Assembly: GCA_947396885.1 (NCBI GenBank)
Contig: OX377202.1
Span: 34,215,407 to 34,279,406 of the forward strand
Direction: 5' to 3'
Source: Heligmosomoides polygyrus polygyrus
Taxonomy: Eukaryota > Nematoda > Chromadorea > Rhabditida > Heligmosomidae
DNA: 64,000 nt
Below the pieces are notes generated by a model that had not been told where the DNA came from, did not search any database, and saw only the letters and a program-made list of their open reading frames with translations. The position numbers were made by a program, and so were the translations under genes. The first letter of the stretch is position 1. Each line of letters begins with the position of its first letter. Positions 40,360-49,927 of this stretch are shown piece by piece.

Positions 40360-41240
40360 AGCAGACTTCAGTGATATGCTTACTAACATACCACGTAACA
40401 TTATACTTGCTAAGATGAAAGATCTTATAACGTTATGCGCTGAAAGTTCTGGTGAAAGATTCGTTGCTACTAACGAAATTAACACGTTTTATACAAACAA
40501 CGTAATTAATAGATACAGGTGTTACAGTGCAACAGATCTGTTATATCTTATTGATTACTGGCTTAGTAATAGCTATTGTATGTGTTCATACATTATTTAT
40601 AAGCGAATAAGGGAGTTCACAGAAGGTAATTTTAATCCTCTTCTAATAGAACTCTCAATATCTATGTTCGAGTTTGAATACTCTAAAAGCATTAGAATAT
40701 ATGAAAACAAACTAACCATTTAGATACGTGGATGACCTTCTTATAGTTCATAATTATAATGAAAACTATATCTATCATATTCTAACTTTAGTGTACAAAG
40801 ATAGATTCATCTTAAAGAAAACACACATTAGTCAGTATAAATGCAATCATTTGGACATTTTTCGAAGTCATTGATAACGTAAGAAAAGCAAACCTAAATA
40901 ACAAGATTGACTATTTTACCTTTAAAGTTAACAGATTCCCTCACAAGGACTCGGAAATTTCAATTAATGTCAAACGTAATTTTATTAATATACAGAAACA
41001 CTTCGAATGGCTAACATATGTTCTAACTTCTCGTATTTCTGCTCTAAAATTAAAGAACTCTATAATATACTTATAAGCAATGGATTTGATCAATCATTAC
41101 TAACATACTTAAATGTTTATACAAAAATAAACCAATTTTTTTAATACAATAATAATGATAATTATAATAATATACTACGTAGAGCTAAGACGCTACGTAA
41201 GAGTTTTACCATATGTTAACTCTACATAATAATTTAGAGT
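40360..41240 (+). pseudogene. PLE2 reverse transcriptase palm fragment, copy 2
   Basis: The open frame 40376-40723 reads MLTNIPRNIILAKMKDLITL, then ERFVATNEINTFYTNN and YKRIREFTEGNFNPLLIEL, corresponding to the motif before the active site. A gap and shift follow, then RYVDDLLIVHNYNENY (near 40722) with catalytic YVDD. It is longer than copy 1 but still broken. Confidence 0.7.
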
Positions 41241-41574
41241 AGAGAGCTTAGATGGTTATCGCAAGTTAATCCTAGGTAATATTTTTTATTTAGTTTCTTT
41301 TTATACGAACCTTTACTACTCTGATAATTTAATACAAGTGCCCGGAAGACGGCCTAAAGGACGGCCTAGGCAACGCCGTCTTGTTACGTTGCACGTGAAC
41401 TTATAGGCACTTAAGGTACCCACCTTGATCAAGCACTTGATCGCGCGAAGTGGCGTCACCATACTAGAAAAGCGGACCCCCTCAAAGCGTGACAAACGCT
41501 GAAGAAGATCACAATTTAGACAACGATGATATAGACGATGACGAGGCAGGTCTTATGACCTCCATATTGTTCGC

Positions 41575-42230
41575 AGATCCTTGACCTAAAGAAATTGGGT
41601 GCGTACGGGGACGCCTATTTGAATCTTCGAATCGTACAGCATTAAATGATAAGAAATGTAGCCGAAGCATCTTACCATTAAATGCTGGGCACACTCCTGC
41701 TGCTTGACGCAGCTTCAATGATAGAGGATAGGGCAGAGACGCAGAGTACGTGTGTCTGCGTCAGGGGCAGCAGCGCGCTTATGGCACACTTCGCTTCAGC
41801 GTTGGCGCCCGGCGTCAGCGCTGCCAGCGTCAGCTTCACGGAATGAGCTCGGTCATTCCGTGACGCTGACGCTCTCCATTGTTTCTTTCTTTTTTGTCAT
41901 GTTCCATTCCTTTCACTTCTTTCTGTTTTAATTTTGATTTCAAGTCCTATAGTTGCTAGGATTCTGGAAGCAATCTGCTAATAGGTCACAAAACAAAGTC
42001 AACAGTCTTCCACCAGCTAAGATTTGAAAAGATTGATGTGGAAAAAAAACACGGCATGAGAACCAGCGAAATATAAGGTTGATCAAAATACTACAAAAAT
42101 TGAATGTTTCACTGCCTCCTGCCATTGGGATGTCATGACGTACAGTAATTGCAGAGGAGATTTGTTTTTAAAGGGAAGTAAGATAGGAAAGCCCTTTCTC
42201 TCAACCAAACCAGCTATCGCTCCCGCGGTC
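41575..42230. repeat. Duplicated unknown sequence with GCGTCA-type hairpin
   Basis: At 41806-41873 CGTCAGC..CACGGAATGA pairs with TCATTCCGTG.CGCTGACG around GCTCGG, a stem of about 19 bp. Repeated words GCGTCAGCG surround it. The paralog at about 59325-59395 has 26 extra bases of the same kind. No gene is recognised. Confidence 0.6.
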
Positions 42231-42473
42231 AACTGAGCGATGGTTGGCAATGGTCCAATGTCGAGAGCAGAGAAAGAGAGAACGATTGCCTATCATCGCA
42301 AACATATCCTGAGCCTGAGAGCGACGCTCCTCCTCGTTTTTGACGCACTGAAGCAGCTGAAGAGTGTGCACAACCCTTTAATATGTTGCCGCTGGAATTC
42401 AGCAAGAGAGGTGTCAAGTAGCAGGAATGTCCACGTTTAAAATGCACCAGTGAAAATATTTTAAGTGCAGCAC

Positions 42474-42640
42474 GAGCGCGTAGCAGTCGGAAGAGGCACT
42501 GAGCTTGCTCTTCGATTAAGCCTTCCAGTTCCTCCCCACCAAGCTAAGCGTTCGACCTCCACGCTGTCGGTGACATAGCACCACTCGAAGAATGAAACAC
42601 TCTCCTGCCCATCTCGAATCATTGTATAGACAAAAACCAC
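42474..42640 (+). mobile_element. Diverged SINE relative
   Basis: GCGCGTAGCAGTCGGAAGAGGC resembles the SINE head and AAGCCTTCCAGTTCCTCCCC resembles its body. It is repeated at 59997-60155. Divergence is high, so the family link is tentative. Confidence 0.4.
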
Positions 42641-43937
42641 CTTAGTGCTGAATTTTTTTTTTGTAGCGCTTGTGGTTTAAACCTCACAACTTTGGCCGTT
42701 TATCTTTACTGCTGAATTTAACACGTCACTATGAGATATTCCAGCAGTACGTTGTTGAATTTCCTTGTACTGAAGTTTCCATACCTTCCGAACTGGCTTG
42801 GTTTAATAAATGCAGTGTTATAATTTGCTGCAGAAATCTAACTTCAGGCACAATAAAATGATGCGACAATTGCCATCCTCACATCTATGGAAAGTTGACG
42901 CACATAAGAACCAGTCGTTGTTCAAACAGATTTAGGATTCCTGCATAAGTACAACTTCTGGACTGCCGCCGTGTTGAGGGGATGAGTACATGCTATTCAT
43001 GTTATGGTTCGCTTTCTTCTAATATTGATACAGGCCTAACAAAGATGACAAGTTTAGGTAAGGAACACGAAGTATGAAGAAACTTTTCACTAGAGGTTCG
43101 CCTAGCTCCGACAGCATGGTTCTTGATTGAGTTCACGTGCACGCCAACCAAGCCTTCTCTCACCTTGAAGTCGGGAATAGCAGACTTGTGTGGCAGGGAA
43201 GGCAAAACAGAGTAGAGCAATACACTGATCTGTATGTCTATGGCCAAGCTCGCTACTCACTGCATGCGCGAAGTAAGTAGAGACGTCTCTTTCACGAAAC
43301 TTAGAGAGAGATTGTGTGGCGTGTCCTGCAAACGGAGTGACTAACATTGATCTCTATCCTTTATACTCATCATATTTCTGCATGGGATGAAGCACATGAA
43401 TCTATCATGGCGAGCTCGTAATTACCTATTCGGAAAATTTTTCGTTAGTGTTAACGACCGTAACTAGATGACAACTTTATTGCTAAACCTGTAAGGCGAT
43501 TGTCTTCCAACAAAAAGAAACGACGTCTTGCTTAGATCATCCAACGAGACTTTTCTACATGGTTGTACTACTTTGCTCTTACAGTTTTCGTCACTTCAAA
43601 GCTTTCCCGGAAAATGCTTATTCTTCAGAGGGAATGTCCTTAATTGTGCAACAGAAATTGAAAGGTTTTCACAATTAGCGTGTGTACAGAACGATTTGAT
43701 GAACTTACGATTAGTTGGGAACAAGCAGTAATAAGCAAAAATGGGGCGGTATAATAGGTCAGATATTTTTACTGCTTTAAAGAAAGTTATGAAGGAGTGG
43801 CAACATACTATATATTGTTTCAAGTTTCACAGCGTCACGTCCGCTGCACTTTAGTTTTACAGAAGTGAAAAGGTAAAAAATAGGGAACAAATAAAGGTCA
43901 ACAACTTTTGTGCCTTCTTAAACGAAGGAAGAAATAA
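42641..43937. other. Duplicated sequence without recognised gene
   Basis: Within it, 43080-43320 (GTGCACGCCAACCAAGCCTTC, AGCAGACTTGTGTGGCAGGG) looks like another diverged SINE body. The rest, including several short frames, has no recognisable domain. The paralog is at about 60160-61430. Confidence 0.4.
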
Positions 43938-44222
43938 AGGGTAAAGGACGGCGTTATTCAATTCCCTTTGGATGCGCCACGCATTCTATTTCTACGGGAT
44001 GTCGTGGAGGCAAGTTGAATGCGTATTTGGCCATACAATTAATAGTTGGTGTAGCCGCCCATGAACAGGTCAGCGCTTTATCATACCCAGAAAATTGTGG
44101 TACCACTTCACCGACCCCGGAGGGATGGAAGGCTTGATTGGCCTGGGCGGAAATCCGAACCAGGAACCTGGTGTCGGGTACAGGCGACAGTCGGCGCCTC
44201 CGACTGCGCTCCACGCGCTCCC
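43938..44222 (-). mobile_element. tRNA-derived SINE
   Basis: Inverted SINE with tail GGGTAAAGGACGGCGTTATTC and head region CCGACTGCGCTCCACGCGC. The flanks GAAGAAATAAAGGGTAAA and GAAGAATAAATATAGGGTAAA form an imperfect target duplication. The paralog is at 61432-61717. Confidence 0.8.
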
Positions 44223-45160
44223 AAAAGAAGAATAAATATAGGGTAAAAATTTTATGTCTTCTATATTTGAGAATAGCTGAGATGTAGTGTATTACTTCAA
44301 TTATCGTATGTGGAATAGCGAGAAGCTAATCTCACTCCGAATCCAGCAGCACCTTCGATTTTTTCTTCGTTTTGAGATGAATCAAGAAGAAGATAATAAG
44401 TAGTATAAGCTTTCGAACGCTGCAATTCTACAGAAGTTTGTGAGCGGCAGTAGAAACAATCTCGTTTCACAGTCACTTTGATGGTCGTTGAAGTCCTGCT
44501 CAATCAACTTTCTTCTCATATCAGCAGCTTTCGATTTACTGCTTTCCATTCTTCTGGACAAGGAAAAACAAATACACAAGCAACCAACCAGCAGGCTGGT
44601 CTCCATTGTTCACCGTTCGTGATGGACAGCTCCTTAACGGTCACACTTTACAACTGCTTGGAAAAATATGCATCGCCTGATCAGTGAAGAAACCTTTCAC
44701 AGACAGGTTCTCTGTTGACGGAAGAGAACACTTTTTTGGCAGGGGTTGTAATGTGTGCTGGCTTAGAGGTCACCTTATCGTTAGCAATGTTGAAGAGGAT
44801 ACGTGAATACGCTACCACTGAACCACAACCACATGATCAAGCCTTACTCACATGTAATCACATATGATGACCTACTACAAGGGGAACCTCCGCGTTGGCC
44901 TATCCCTTTGAGGCAGATATTGAGGTACAGCATACCTCATAGCTGTTAGCTCATCCGTCACCAAAAAGGCCTCGCTCGGAACGATGCTCCAGCGCAGATA
45001 GCGATGCTACCGCAGCGAATGAGTTTGAACAAAAAGTTTCCAGCGACTTAGCTTAAACGTAGAGAACTAAAATGATAAACCGAATCAAGCAAGCAACATC
45101 ATAAGAAAGCAGATGCATAGTTAAACGTAGCACAATAGCAAGTTGCCATATTTCAGTGTA
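44223..45160. other. Duplicated sequence, possible minus-strand exon
   Basis: On the minus strand a TTTTTCCTTGTCCAG acceptor-like site near 44550-44565 precedes a frame with MESSKSKAADMRRKLIEQDF. The paralog lies near 62010-62060. It is a possible exon of an unknown gene; there is no domain evidence. Confidence 0.25.
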
Positions 45161-45162
45161 TC

Positions 45163-45454
45163 ATAATTTTATCATCTGGACTAGTAACGAGATATTCATA
45201 TTCTTTAATCTCGTCGAGGGTTTTCTGCGACAAGACAAATGACGCCTGGCTGTTGATGACAATTCAGATGTCTGAAATCTTAAAAACAGCTCCTATCATG
45301 GTTTTTTTTGCACGGTAAGATTGGAAGTCGCACACTGATGAGAAAGGACTGGTTCCGGTCGGTGTATAAATAAGGAACGCTTGCCAGAATTGTGGTTTCT
45401 GCGTAAGGTGATCAGCAGAGAACTGATGTTCCTATGGGCTTCACTTGTCCATGG
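45163..45454 (-). pseudogene. Frameshifted paralog of the 62875-63165 exon candidate
   Basis: The sequence matches 62875-63165, but near 45296-45310 it reads CATGG followed by eight T where the other copy has CATGGG and six T, a net gain of one base that breaks the frame. The segment DEIKEYEYLVTSPDDKIMIH is preserved after the break. Confidence 0.45.
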
Positions 45455-45897
45455 TCTCGCTCGCCACAATATCGTCGTTCTTTTCACTGAATATTAAAGA
45501 TTCTGTCGCCCTATTACATTGCCCATATTTAGCTGTTTGAATTCGTTGGTTATTCTACATGCTGTGGTGAAATTCTAAACTGTTGCATAGCAATTTTACT
45601 ACGACCAATTTCCTATGTTGGTCCAGGAATTTGTGGAGGAACCTCTTGATGATTAAAGCTTATTTCAAAGGCTCATCTATGCGTTAGTGAAGGAATAGAG
45701 ATATAAGAGGTCAGATGATTGGTGGATAGCTTTCGCATCATGAGTTGTCGTCAAATTTCAACCCTCATCTACGGCCGACAATGTTCAAGGAGCTTACTGC
45801 AAAGCAACCGTGAGGAACAGTCCTGATGAGTGACCATCATCGAAGCCGCAGGCTTTAAGAGCTGCTGAAAAGGAATTCAGCACAAACGCTAAATTTA
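45455..45897. other. Duplicated sequence without recognised gene
   Basis: Matches 63166-63619. A CTGATGAG...CGAAG stretch near 45823 was considered as a hammerhead core and rejected. No coding domain is seen. Confidence 0.4.
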
Positions 45898-46337
45898 TCC
45901 TACTATATATAAAGGAGCAAGCGTGTGTGTGCGTGCGTTAATGTGTGTTTCCGTCACAACTGGAGTGGGGGCATGCGTATTGGAAACGATTGTTGGACAT
46001 CGACATCGTGCCTGGCGATGCCGTGGACGTGCCGAACATTTAGATGTTCGTAGACGGGAGCCGTTCACAGCATGGGGAGGCACCCGATATCGATTGATAT
46101 TATCGATTTTTGGTGGATGTCATTCAAGCGCACGAAGCTTCAGTTCCGGGGGGTAATCAAGGTCGCTGAACACGAAGCTGAAGCTCTTTTTTGAAGTATC
46201 GATTGCCATTCAATCAATATTGGTCAAATAATCGTGACATAGGTGGTTGCTACAATCGAATTGATTATGAGAGTTATTACCGCTGCGAAGCCGTCAAGAA
46301 GCCGTCGGTGCGGCTAAGAGGCCGCACTAACGGCTGG
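45898..46337 (+). mobile_element. Helitron-like element, compact copy with both ends (440 bp)
   Basis: It starts TCCTACTATATATAAAGG after A (45897) and ends CTGG (46334-46337) before T. A 7-bp hairpin GTGCGGC / GCCGCAC (46308-46327) precedes the end by six bases. It holds a single decayed 41-bp unit and one ATCGAT-rich unit, so it shows the unexpanded form of the 1166-bp element at 18164. It is non-autonomous. The paralog at 63620 begins CCCTAC and runs off the window. Confidence 0.85.
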
Positions 46338-46660
46338 TATAGACTATTTTCAGAAATTGTCTAATGTATTGCGTGAAAGGGGACTAAAGCCAACTTCGTC
46401 TTGTACCCTTGTACTTCCTCATGTTAGGGCGAACCCTCTTAGGCGATGTGGCTGCAACAATTTCTGGAGAAATTGGATTGCGCAACTACGCAAACCACCG
46501 AACTCCACGCAGATCACTTAATCCTACTCCCTATTACGAATCCTAAAAGTTTGTGCGACAGTCTTTGGCTGACGTAACTACAGAACAATGTCGACGTATT
46601 GGATTTTCGCCGATGCAGCCCTTCCCATTCTAGGTGGGAACGTGAAGTTATGAAGATGCT
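46338..46660. other. No gene recognised
   Basis: Sequence between the Helitron-like end and the decayed mariner. A frame with AATISGEIGLRNYANHRTPR is open for a while, but no family is recognised. Confidence 0.35.
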
Positions 46661-46689
46661 ACTCTAGAATTATTAGGATAATAAAAAGA

Positions 46690-47700
46690 AAGTATTGTGG
46701 TGTTCTGCATTCCTTCCTTATTTTATTATTCAACATACAGTGAATTCACTTAATCGCCGTCGTTAGTTACTGGAGTGTACTACCTACATAACAGGCAGGT
46801 TAGCGGTTCTCTTCTCCAGAGCTGGAGAGACTGGCATTCAAAAAATTCGCTGTTTGCCTTCTCAACATCTGCAACTCTGGTGATTTTCTCCTTCGTTAGG
46901 AGAGCCATAGGGGAATGAAATAAGTAACGGTGCTAGAGGGGGTTAATATCAGATGAGTAGGGTGGGCGGGAAACCCTTCCTTTCCAGCTCCTCCAATTTC
47001 TTTCACAGTCTCTTTAGCCGGTTGTCGTTAAGGATGTGGAAAGACGCATGTCTCGGCTGCTTTTCTCGAACAATGTTCGCTAGTTTCTGAAGCTGATTGA
47101 AATGTAAATGCTCGTAAATGCTGTCGGCGGTGTGCGTCCTTGCACTACAACATTCCACACAAATTCCAGAACCAGTAAAGGAGACACTTCTTGAGGTGAA
47201 GTCTCGTTTGGCTTGCGCTGGCGGGTCTGCTCTTCGGCGGAGCCACACCACACTATGCGTGTTAGAATCAAAGAGGATCTACCGCTCATCTGTAGTAATC
47301 AGAAACTCAATTCGGTGGTGGCGGAAAAGCAGAGACTGTCTAATGGATACCCGATGAGCCGCATTCTGTTGACCAAAACATAATGGATCTATCTAGCCAG
47401 CACTTTTCTATAGCCGAGAGACTGGAGGCGATGAAGTCTGTTGGATGCGTGCAACCTAGTCTCGTCGCAAGACTGAAGATGCAAACCTCCGTATCCTGCT
47501 TGATAGCTTTGAGAACAACGAGGATTTTTCCGTTACGACTGTCTTTGAAGTATTTGTCTTCAGAACTGAGGCGAGCAAACCAGCGGTTGCCAGTGTTGAA
47601 GGAAATAGCTCTATCGGCGCGCTGTCAAAGATTATGTTTATAACGGTTGCCGTCCAGTGCCACTACGCCTTTCATATAAGATGATGACCCGAAAGCAGTC
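46690..47700 (-). pseudogene. Second mariner transposase, heavily decayed
   Basis: On the minus strand the pieces in order resemble a mariner transposase: ILYER near 47690; RWFARLSSEDKYF and LATRLGCTHPTDF (near 47590-47440), the helix-turn-helix part; ILNDN near 47020 in place of the catalytic LHDN; and EKANSEFFECQSLQLW near 46850, the C-terminal part. Many stops and shifts separate them. It differs from the 19968 element. Terminal repeats were not found. Confidence 0.6.
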
Positions 47701-47870
47701 TTGTGAAAGTCACATTGTAATTAAAGTTATGCAAGGCAACGTGGGAATACATTATATATCAAGGAAAAATTCGATGTGTGTTTGGTTCGCAAATTTTATA
47801 AGGAGCAGTCCGCAGTCAACTTTTCACAGTTTTATACTCTGCGCCTCTCAAAAACCAGAGGGGGCAATAT

Positions 47871-49180
47871 AAATTGTTTTTCTCTAAGCCTAAGACCACG
47901 GTGAAAGCTAAATTTTTCACAGAGTAGGTGTAGCCTGCCTACAACTTGTTTGTAAGTCTACCTCCTCCCCGAAATCCAAGTATTCCTTGAAACGCATTGC
48001 AGCAAAACAAATTCTTTTTACTTTTGCTGGTAGTTTTGGTGTTCGTTGTATTGCTGTTTTATCTCACTCCTGTCTTATACAGAGTATTTCAAAAATAAGT
48101 AAAAAATAAAGAAATTCTGAGAATGATCTAAAAGCCTCACATGTCAGCCCATGGGTAGGATATTCGAGAGTTGAGAAATTTTCAAAAAAAATCGAATCAA
48201 GACTTTTTCTACCATATCCTGATGTCCTGATGTAGATAATAGTGATGGCGCCGATAGTGTATCTTGGAATGTAGTAGCAGAAAGTTCTATGCAGGAAGGT
48301 TACATTACTACCCAAGAACGTGATAAGGTCAACGTCGAATGACGTGCATACATTTTCGTAGACCTCGTTGTAATTCTCGTTTGAATATGTGTTTAACAAA
48401 TAGGGGAATCTTCCTTGTTTCAACCTGCACGGTGTTGACACCCGTTCTAAAGTAACCACTGACGGTAACGTCACGCGATTAATTGGTAAATTAGCCCACT
48501 TTACTAAATATCCATTTATTTAAATAGAATGAATCACTAGCATTCCCATTTGCTACTAAATTTATCTTATTTAAATAAGTTGATATTTTGTAGTCTGCTC
48601 TAAGGGATCCATAGTCAGGAAGCACAAAGGTTGTATCTTCCAAAGGCAGAACTCAGATGAGTATAGAATAAGAAAATAAATTCATTTCTAAACGTCTCTT
48701 AGTCAGAATAGAGCACAAGAACGGAGAGGTGAAAGGTGGAGGATTGGGGGACTTCAGAAATATAGAGCTCTAGACTCGGCGTCCATGTGGATTGAACAGC
48801 TCGACCCAGAAGGCATACGCTCCTCGCCAATACAATTTATAATCATGTGCCCATTCTATGAATAACATAGGTACGCTCTTGATCAACCGGGCGTCTGTCT
48901 GCAGAGTGATGTTTACGTATGTAGATCATCAAAGTTGTCAGTAGCGTCTTCGTGATTACGGTGACTAAACTGTATTCTGTAAAAAGTATATAGAATGGGG
49001 CTCTCGATACTTCTTTCTCTAGTTACATTTTTTTCAGATCCTCGTATTTTGCTTCGTATCTCCTTAAACACTACTCCCGGTTTTGCTACAAAGTATTCTC
49101 AAACTATCCTCAATCTCTGATCGACTCCACTGCAACGAGAAAAGTTGTGGAGGTATATAACGCCTATTAGAATTACTTGT
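47871..49180. other. No gene recognised; one unassigned frame
   Basis: A minus-strand frame of 136 codons (48064-48474) has no domain I can name. The rest is AT-rich and may be intergenic DNA or promoter of the candidate gene at 49193. Confidence 0.35.
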
Positions 49181-49192
49181 AGGTTTTGCAGG

Positions 49193-49384
49193 ATGCGCGG
49201 GATTGCGTTGGTCCTCGTTCTTTGCATGGGAGTTGTCCTTGGCATGGAGAGCAGCTCCTTGGAGATGACGGCGCTGGGCAACATGGAGGATATGTTTCTT
49301 GGACGGTACAGGCGGGATCTGATAAGGTGTGCTCTTGACCACTATAGAGAATTCTCTAGTACTTGGTACGATGCGAGAACTTGA
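49193..49384 (+). CDS. Possible first exon of a small secreted protein
   Basis: An acceptor-like TTTTGCAG at 49184-49191 is followed by G and ATG at 49193, a common arrangement for a trans-spliced or cis-spliced nematode start. The first residues, MRGIALVLVLCMGVVLGMES, look like a signal peptide: one Arg near the start, a hydrophobic core and small residues before a likely cleavage. An acidic stretch and LGRYRRDLIR follow. The frame ends at TGA 49382-49384, or the exon may end at AAG|GTGTGC (donor at 49327). No family is recognised. It is one of the few spots that look like host coding sequence. Confidence 0.4.
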   Translation: MRGIALVLVLCMGVVLGMESSSLEMTALGNMEDMFLGRYRRDLIRCALDHYREFSSTWYDART

Positions 49385-49440
49385 AAATTGAATCTTGTAA
49401 ATGTGTAGCTTGCTTCGCTAAATGTGTAGCTTGCTTGTAG

Positions 49441-49596
49441 CTGAAGGAAAGCAAACTGAATTCTAAAGCAATACGTCCAGCAGAAACCTTTCTGAATGAT
49501 GATGTTCTTCTAGAAGTTGTGGAACATATTCATAAAGGAACGTCGCCGATGGTTGCAGCGTTTTTGAAGAATCACTCATTCAGTAGCAGCCATTAA
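49441..49596 (+). CDS. Possible second exon of the secreted-protein candidate
   Basis: After a TTGCTTGTAG acceptor-like site (to 49440) the frame stays open for 51 codons to TAA 49594-49596, reading AIRPAETFLNDDVLLEVVEH and then HKGTSPMVAAF. Joining the donor at 49327 in frame would need a weak acceptor at about 49451 (GAAAG|C); the better-looking acceptor at 49440 is out of phase. The link to 49193-49326 is therefore unproven. Confidence 0.28.
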   Translation: MKESKLNSKAIRPAETFLNDDVLLEVVEHIHKGTSPMVAAFLKNHSFSSSH

Positions 49597-49727
49597 GGAA
49601 TTATCGGCATGCTTTTAAAGAAACCGCAGATTTCGCAGATGGATTCTCTCATTCCTTAAAGAATGAGATGATAGTAGCAGCACTTTTGCCTCAAAAACTT
49701 AGGAAATGTATTTATGTACATATGGCA

Positions 49728-49927
49728 NNNNNNNNNNNNNNNNNNNNNNNNNNNNNNNNNNNNNNNNNNNNNNNNNNNNNNNNNNNNNNNNNNNNNNNNN
49801 NNNNNNNNNNNNNNNNNNNNNNNNNNNNNNNNNNNNNNNNNNNNNNNNNNNNNNNNNNNNNNNNNNNNNNNNNNNNNNNNNNNNNNNNNNNNNNNNNNNN
49901 NNNNNNNNNNNNNNNNNNNNNNNNNNN
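49728..49927. other. Assembly gap, exactly 200 N
   Basis: A second run of 200 N. On its right it cuts the C-terminal tail of RTE copy 3. The equal size to the first gap suggests a fixed placeholder. Confidence 0.98.

Larger units (their letters stand above)
37577..46250 (+). repeat. Long direct duplication, copy A (pairs with 55033-64000)
   Basis: From TTTCAAGAATATTGTTCATCC onward this segment matches 55033-64000 in the same order and orientation with low divergence by eye. It contains PLE2 copy 2, SINEs, unknown sequence and a Helitron-like element. Near its start the copy has lost about 45 bases present in the other copy (GATGCATTTTGC versus GATGCATTAGACG...GTTTTTGC). Matching still holds at the window edge, so the true unit is longer. 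Confidence 0.9.

Noticed and set aside
45815..45850. CTGATGAGTGACCATCATCGAAG as a hammerhead ribozyme core
   Set aside because: GAAA is not present (GAAG), stem II does not pair properly, and it is not in a retroelement context.
48064..48474. Minus-strand 136-codon frame as a gene
   Set aside because: No recognisable domain, no clear splice or start context; left as unassigned.
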